A stretch of 64,000 nt of DNA from an uncultured Streptomyces sp. (GTDB lineage: Bacteria > Actinomycetota > Actinomycetes > Streptomycetales > Streptomycetaceae), in NCBI RefSeq assembly GCF_947488945.1, contig NZ_CANLBS010000019.1, positions 62,001-126,000 on the forward strand, written 5' to 3'. Shown one piece after another: positions 60,517-64,000 of the stretch. Made by a program: the position numbers and the translations under genes. Positions within the stretch are counted from its first letter, which is position 1. Every line of letters starts with the position of its first letter. Under the pieces are notes generated by a model, which did not search any database, had not been told where the DNA came from, and saw nothing but the letters and a program-made list of their open reading frames with translations.

Positions 60517-60829
60517 AGCCGGGGTAGCCGATGCGCACCGACTCGAAGGCGGTGAACGTGCCGTCGTCGGGCAGTACGAGCGCGACGGGCCGCCCCTGGC
60601 AGTCCGTGTCCGCGTAGAGGACGACGGGGGTGTCCGTGCCGTTGGCGATGAAGTGCCGGGGAGCGGCGGGCCCGCCGACGTTCAGGCAGCCGTCCGCGGG
60701 GTCCTGGTGGGTGGTCGCGTCGATCGTGAGCGGCCCGGTCGCGGCGAAGGCCGCGGCGGGAGCGGTGAGGGCGAGCGCGAAGGCCGCGGTGGTCGCGGCC
60801 AGTGCTGTGGTGACACGTCGAAGAGTCAT
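60515..60829 (-). CDS. Small secreted protein
   Basis: 104 aa from ATG 60829 (MTLRRVTTALAATTAAFALALT); longer in-frame starts add non-signal text. A clear signal peptide is cleaved near AFA-ATG (residue 30). The 75-residue mature part has two cysteines (GCLNV and TDCQGR) and beta-rich text (HFIANGTDTPVVLYADTDCQGRPVALVLPDDGTFTAFESVRIGY). It recalls small secreted beta proteins common in Streptomyces; I cannot assign a function. Its stop codon overlaps the terminator stem of the catalase gene. Confidence 0.85.
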   Translation of the reverse strand: MTLRRVTTALAATTAAFALALTAPAAAFAATGPLTIDATTHQDPADGCLNVGGPAAPRHFIANGTDTPVVLYADTDCQGRPVALVLPDDGTFTAFESVRIGYPG

Positions 60830-60988
60830 GATCCGACCCAACCGGACCCCGGCGCCGGGACGGGGAAGGCCCGGCCCGGAAGTCACCCCCCTGCCGGAAC
60901 CGCCACCCGCCGTACGGAAAGCGTCCGTGCGCACGGCGGGGGCGCCGAACCTTCCTGCTCCCCGTCGGACGCGGCGAGAAACGCACGT

Positions 60989-61025
60989 GCGGTCCGGCCC
61001 TCTCTTCGTGAGGGGGCCGGACCGC
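60989..61025 (-). terminator. Hairpin after gcl
   Basis: GCGGTCCGGCCC (60989-61000) pairs with GGGCCGGACCGC (61014-61025), 23 nt past the gcl stop on the minus strand. Confidence 0.82.
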
Positions 61026-61048
61026 GACGGGTGCGGGGTGGCGGCGGA

Positions 61049-62827
61049 TCAGACCAGCGGGCGGATCGCGGTGGGGGCGTGGCCCGGTTCGGTGGCGAGG
61101 TCCTCGAACTCGTTGACGGAGGCGATGTCGCTGCCGCTCATCGAGATGTTGGTGACCCGCTCCAGGATCGCCTCCACGACCACCGGGACCCGGTGCTCCG
61201 CCGCCAGCTTCTTCGCCTGCTCGAAGGCGGGCAGCAGCTCCGCAGGGTCGGTGACGCGGATCGCCTTGCAGCCGAGGCCCTCCACGACCTTGACGTGATC
61301 GACGCCGTAGACGCCCAGCTCGGGGGCGTTGATGTTCTCGAACTCCAGGTTGACCTGGAAGTCGATGTCGAAGTTGCGCTGCGCCTGCCGGATCAGCCCC
61401 AGGTAGGCGTTGTTGACCAGCACGTGGACGTACGGGATGTGGTGCTGTGCGCCGACGGCCAGTTCCTCCAGCATGAACTGGAAGTCGTAGTCGCCGGAGA
61501 GCGCCACGACCGAGCCCTCCGGGTCGGCGGAGGCCACCCCGAGGGCGGCCGGGATGGTCCAGCCGAGCGGACCGGCCTGGCCGCAGTTGATCCAGTGGCG
61601 CGGCCGGTGGACGTGCAGCATCTGGGCGCCCGCGATCTGCGAGAGGCCGATGGTGGTGACGTAGCGGGTCTCGGGCCCGAACGCGCGGTTCATCTCCTCG
61701 TAGACGCGCTGGGGCTTGATCGGCACGTTGTCGAAGTGGGTACGGCGCTGGAGCGTCGCCCGACGGTGCTGGGCGGAAGCGGCCCACGCGGAGCGGTCCT
61801 TGAGCCGGCCCGCCTCCTTCCGCTCCCGCGCCACCTCGATCAGCAGCTCCAGCGCGGCGCCCGCATCGGAGACGATGCCCAGCTCGGGGGCGAAGATCCG
61901 GCCGAGCTGGGTGGGTTCGATGTCGATGTGGACGAAGGTGCGCCCCTGCCGGTACACGTCCAGCTTCCCGGTGTGCCGGTTGGCCCAGCGGTTGCCGATG
62001 CCGAGGACGAAATCGGACTCCAGGAACGTGGCGTTGCCGTAGCGGTGCGAGGTCTGGAGGCCGACCATGCCCGCGTTCAGTTCGTGCTCGTCACCGATGG
62101 CGCCCCAGCCCATGAGGGTCGGGATCACCGGAACTCCGGTCACCTCGGCGAACTCGACCAGCAGCGCGGACGCGTCCGCGTTGATGACGCCGCCGCCCGC
62201 CACGATCAGGGGGCGCTCCGAGGCGTCGAGCAGATCCAGTGCGCGCTCGATCTGCCGCCGCGAGGCGGCCGGGCGCTGCACCGGGATCGGTTCGTACAGA
62301 TCCGGGTCGAACTCGATCTCGGTGAGTTGCACGTCGATCGGGAGATCGATGAGGACCGGTCCCGGGCGCCCGCCGCGCATCAGGTGGAAGGCCTGCTGGA
62401 AGACGCCCGGCACCTGGGCGGCCTCCAGGACGGTCGTCGCGGCCTTGGTCACCGGGCGGGCGATGGAGGCGATGTCGACGGCCTGGAAGTCCTCCTTGTG
62501 CAGGACGGACGTCGGGGCCTGGCCGGTGATGCAGAGGATCGGGATCGAGTCGGCGATGGCGGAGTAGAGGCCGGTGATCATGTCGGTGCCGGCGGGGCCG
62601 GAGGTGCCGATGCACACACCGATGTTGCCGGGCCGGGCCCGCGTGTACCCCTCGGCCATGTGCGAGGCGCCCTCGACGTGCCGGGCGAGGGTGTGGTGCA
62701 CCCCGCCGGCCGCCTTGAGTGCGGCGTAGAAGGGGTTGATGGCCGCTCCCGGCACACCGAACGCGTGGCTGACGCCTTCACGCTTGAGGATCTCTACTGC
62801 CGCGCGGGCAGCGGTCATACGAGGCAT
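61049..62827 (-). CDS. gcl: Glyoxylate carboligase (ThDP-dependent)
   Basis: 592 aa from ATG 62827 (MPRMTAARAAVEIL); upstream in-frame text is non-family. It joins two glyoxylates into tartronate semialdehyde and CO2. Near-colinear with E. coli Gcl: FGVPGAAINPFYAALK, HTLARHVEGASHMAEGY, GVCIGTSGPAGTDMITGLY, LCITGQAPTSVLHKEDFQAVDI and the ThDP motif GDYDFQFMLEELAVGAQHHIPYVHVLVNN. Val51 stands where other ThDP enzymes have the catalytic Glu, exactly the position known for E. coli Gcl. Transcribed alone from a promoter under a tandem operator; feeds hyi and glxR. Confidence 0.97.
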   Translation of the reverse strand: MPRMTAARAAVEILKREGVSHAFGVPGAAINPFYAALKAAGGVHHTLARHVEGASHMAEGYTRARPGNIGVCIGTSGPAGTDMITGLYSAIADSIPILCITGQAPTSVLHKEDFQAVDIASIARPVTKAATTVLEAAQVPGVFQQAFHLMRGGRPGPVLIDLPIDVQLTEIEFDPDLYEPIPVQRPAASRRQIERALDLLDASERPLIVAGGGVINADASALLVEFAEVTGVPVIPTLMGWGAIGDEHELNAGMVGLQTSHRYGNATFLESDFVLGIGNRWANRHTGKLDVYRQGRTFVHIDIEPTQLGRIFAPELGIVSDAGAALELLIEVARERKEAGRLKDRSAWAASAQHRRATLQRRTHFDNVPIKPQRVYEEMNRAFGPETRYVTTIGLSQIAGAQMLHVHRPRHWINCGQAGPLGWTIPAALGVASADPEGSVVALSGDYDFQFMLEELAVGAQHHIPYVHVLVNNAYLGLIRQAQRNFDIDFQVNLEFENINAPELGVYGVDHVKVVEGLGCKAIRVTDPAELLPAFEQAKKLAAEHRVPVVVEAILERVTNISMSGSDIASVNEFEDLATEPGHAPTAIRPLV

Positions 62828-62886
62828 GAGTGCTCCTGCTCGGACGTGGTGGATTCGGGCTCTGTCGCGCCACCCGAGAGCACCAA

Positions 62887-62922
62887 TTCCGCATTGTGGA
62901 ATATTTCTTCTGTTATGTGGAA
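62887..62922. promoter_or_regulatory. Tandem 15-bp operator pair upstream of gcl
   Basis: TTCCGCATTGTGGAA (62887-62901) and TTCTGTTATGTGGAA (62908-62922) with a 6-nt spacer. Located just downstream of the gcl -10, over the start site. Confidence 0.82.
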
Positions 62923-62924
62923 TC

Positions 62925-62953
62925 AGCGTAGGGTTCGACGGAGGGGGCGTCAA
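62925..62953 (-). promoter_or_regulatory. Probable gcl promoter
   Basis: On the minus strand, TTGACG (62948-62953), 17 nt, TACGCT (62925-62930). The operator pair begins 2 nt downstream. Confidence 0.72.
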
Positions 62954-63122
62954 GGGAGGGGCGCCGGTCGCCCGCAGGACGGAGCCGTCGGGACCACCGG
63001 CGGTGGAAATCGGCCAACTGCCCACGCCCGGCACGGCCGGGGAGGACCATGGGGGTGCGGACGATGCCCGGTCCGGCCGGCGCGGCGGCGGGAGGGCGGG
63101 CTCGACGGGAGGAGGCGGCGCG

Positions 63123-64000
63123 ATGGATTCCGTTCAGGTGCGATGTCCGGTCTGCCGGAGGGAGCACGCGTGCGCGCTGCCGGCCTACCCGTGCCCGTGC
63201 GGAGCGCCGAACTCCCCGCCGGTGCTGCCCGACACGCCCGTCACCGCTACCCGGCACCGGTCCTGGGCGGACGGCTGGGTGGTCGCCCGCTGCACGTCCT
63301 GCGGACGGCGCGACCACTGGCCGCAGCCCGAAGTCGGCTGCCCCTGCGGCATGTTGCTCCGCATCCCGGTCCGGCCGGAGGCGGGGACGCCAGACACGGG
63401 GGACACGACGACGACCACGGACGGTACGGAGCGCGGTCTCCCCACGGACGCGGACGCGCTCGGCGGGGACCAGCTGGGCGCGGGCCTCTTCACGGAGGGG
63501 CGGCCCGCGGCGGAGGGGAACGCGGGCGGGGACCGGGACGGGGACGGGGACGCGGGGTCGGTTGGCCCGCAGCCCGGCGGGCCGACCGCCGGGACGTTCG
63601 GGGCCGTACGTCCCGAGGGGCCGCCCGCCGGTCCGGGACCCGCGCACATCCCGTTGCCGCGCACCGCCACACGTCCGCGCCCCGCGTTCCGGCCGGTGGC
63701 CATCCGGAAGGCCGAGGACGCCGTCACCGCCGCGGGCGCGTATCTGACCTGGCTCGGCTTCCGCGGCATCGGACCCCCGCACCAGGAACTCGCGTCCGAC
63801 ATCGCGTTGCGCGCGGACGGTCTCGTGGCGCAGGTGGACGTGTCGTCCCGGCCGACCCCCCTGCGGGACGTGGAATGCCTCTGGCTGCACGCTCTGAGCG
63901 CCTCCGCCCACTCCGCCTGCTTCTCGCTCGCGGGCTACACCGACGACGCCGCCGCGCGCGCCGAGCAGCTGGGGGTCGCCCTGTTCGCCCTGGACCTGTC
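63123..64000 (+). CDS. Zinc-ribbon, restriction-endonuclease-like protein (5' part)
   Basis: Starts at ATG 63123 with GGAGGAGG upstream and stays open to the window end (292 codons seen). Two zinc-ribbon-like clusters open the protein: CPVC...CPCG (about 9-27) and CTSCG...CPCG (about 56-74). A 100-residue Asp/Gly/Pro-rich linker follows. From about residue 195 comes an alpha/beta domain, AVTAAGAYLTWLGFRGIG, ELASDIALRADGLVAQVDVSSRPTPLRDVECLWLHAL, HSACFSLAGYTDDAAARAEQLGVALFAL. Its layout recalls the Mrr/PD-(D/E)xK restriction-like fold, but only the first strands are visible and the canonical Q-x-K is not, so assignment is tentative. Divergent from gcl. Confidence 0.8.
   Translation, partial: MDSVQVRCPVCRREHACALPAYPCPCGAPNSPPVLPDTPVTATRHRSWADGWVVARCTSCGRRDHWPQPEVGCPCGMLLRIPVRPEAGTPDTGDTTTTTDGTERGLPTDADALGGDQLGAGLFTEGRPAAEGNAGGDRDGDGDAGSVGPQPGGPTAGTFGAVRPEGPPAGPGPAHIPLPRTATRPRPAFRPVAIRKAEDAVTAAGAYLTWLGFRGIGPPHQELASDIALRADGLVAQVDVSSRPTPLRDVECLWLHALSASAHSACFSLAGYTDDAAARAEQLGVALFALDL

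Overview
The window is very GC-rich (third codon positions almost always G or C). It has frequent GTG starts, hairpin terminators without T-tracts, DUF397/Scr1-type regulator genes, an ECF41 sigma factor, GH46 chitosanases and one rare TTA leucine codon. Together these point to a Streptomyces chromosome. Gene content and order resemble, from memory, the allantoin/glyoxylate region of the S. coelicolor chromosome; I could not run a comparison.

Layout. 1-6.9 kb: the end of a SpoIIE-type phosphatase/ATPase, a probable degenerate caspase-fold protein, a RibD-like reductase, a phosphoesterase, and three membrane-protein genes (cation/H+ antiporter, DUF389, LapA-like). 7.1-16 kb: a secreted subtilase followed after 2 nt by a secreted FG-GAP beta-propeller protein, then a large SARP/ATPase/TPR regulator. 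16-24.9 kb: two small membrane proteins, a sugar ABC importer with a ROK kinase (arranged like frcBCAK), a divergent Gfo/Idh/MocA dehydrogenase, an EamA transporter and an aldo-keto reductase.

24.9-32.9 kb is the first purine-catabolic block: allantoicase, allantoinase, the IclR-family regulator AllR, a MobA-like cytidylyltransferase and malate synthase. 33-44.4 kb is miscellaneous: LysE exporter, FAD oxidoreductase plus ECF41 sigma factor, a WhiJ-like cluster with duplicated DUF397 genes, YfcC transporter plus M20 peptidase, an FN3 lipoprotein, a second phosphoesterase, and an alpha/beta-hydrolase without its serine nucleophile. 44.4-50.4 kb holds two paralogous chitosanases flanking a DUF4157 protein with a large, possibly glycosyltransferase-like C-terminus, then a small BKACE-family enzyme. 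50.5-62.8 kb is the second purine block: xanthine/urate permease, 8-oxoguanine/guanine deaminase, urate oxidase, HIU hydrolase, OHCU decarboxylase, a two-gene HTH/thiamine-binding operon, hydroxypyruvate isomerase, tartronate semialdehyde reductase, catalase and glyoxylate carboligase. The window ends inside a zinc-ribbon, restriction-endonuclease-like gene.

The two purine blocks together turn guanine-type purines and urate into allantoin, allantoate, ureidoglycolate and then glyoxylate. Glyoxylate leaves through malate synthase or through Gcl-Hyi-GlxR to glycerate; catalase can remove the H2O2 from urate oxidase. Two DNA motifs tie these blocks together. A tandem pair of 15-bp palindromes (TTCCnnnnnnnGGAA type) separated by exactly 6 nt lies upstream of allantoinase, malate synthase, hyi and gcl. 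A 17-bp palindrome (TTCAACAAACTGTTGAA type) lies upstream of allantoinase, malate synthase, the urate oxidase operon and catalase, and in the last three it overlaps the -35 element. I consider these two candidate regulons, and the DUF4157 protein between the chitosanases, the most interesting content.
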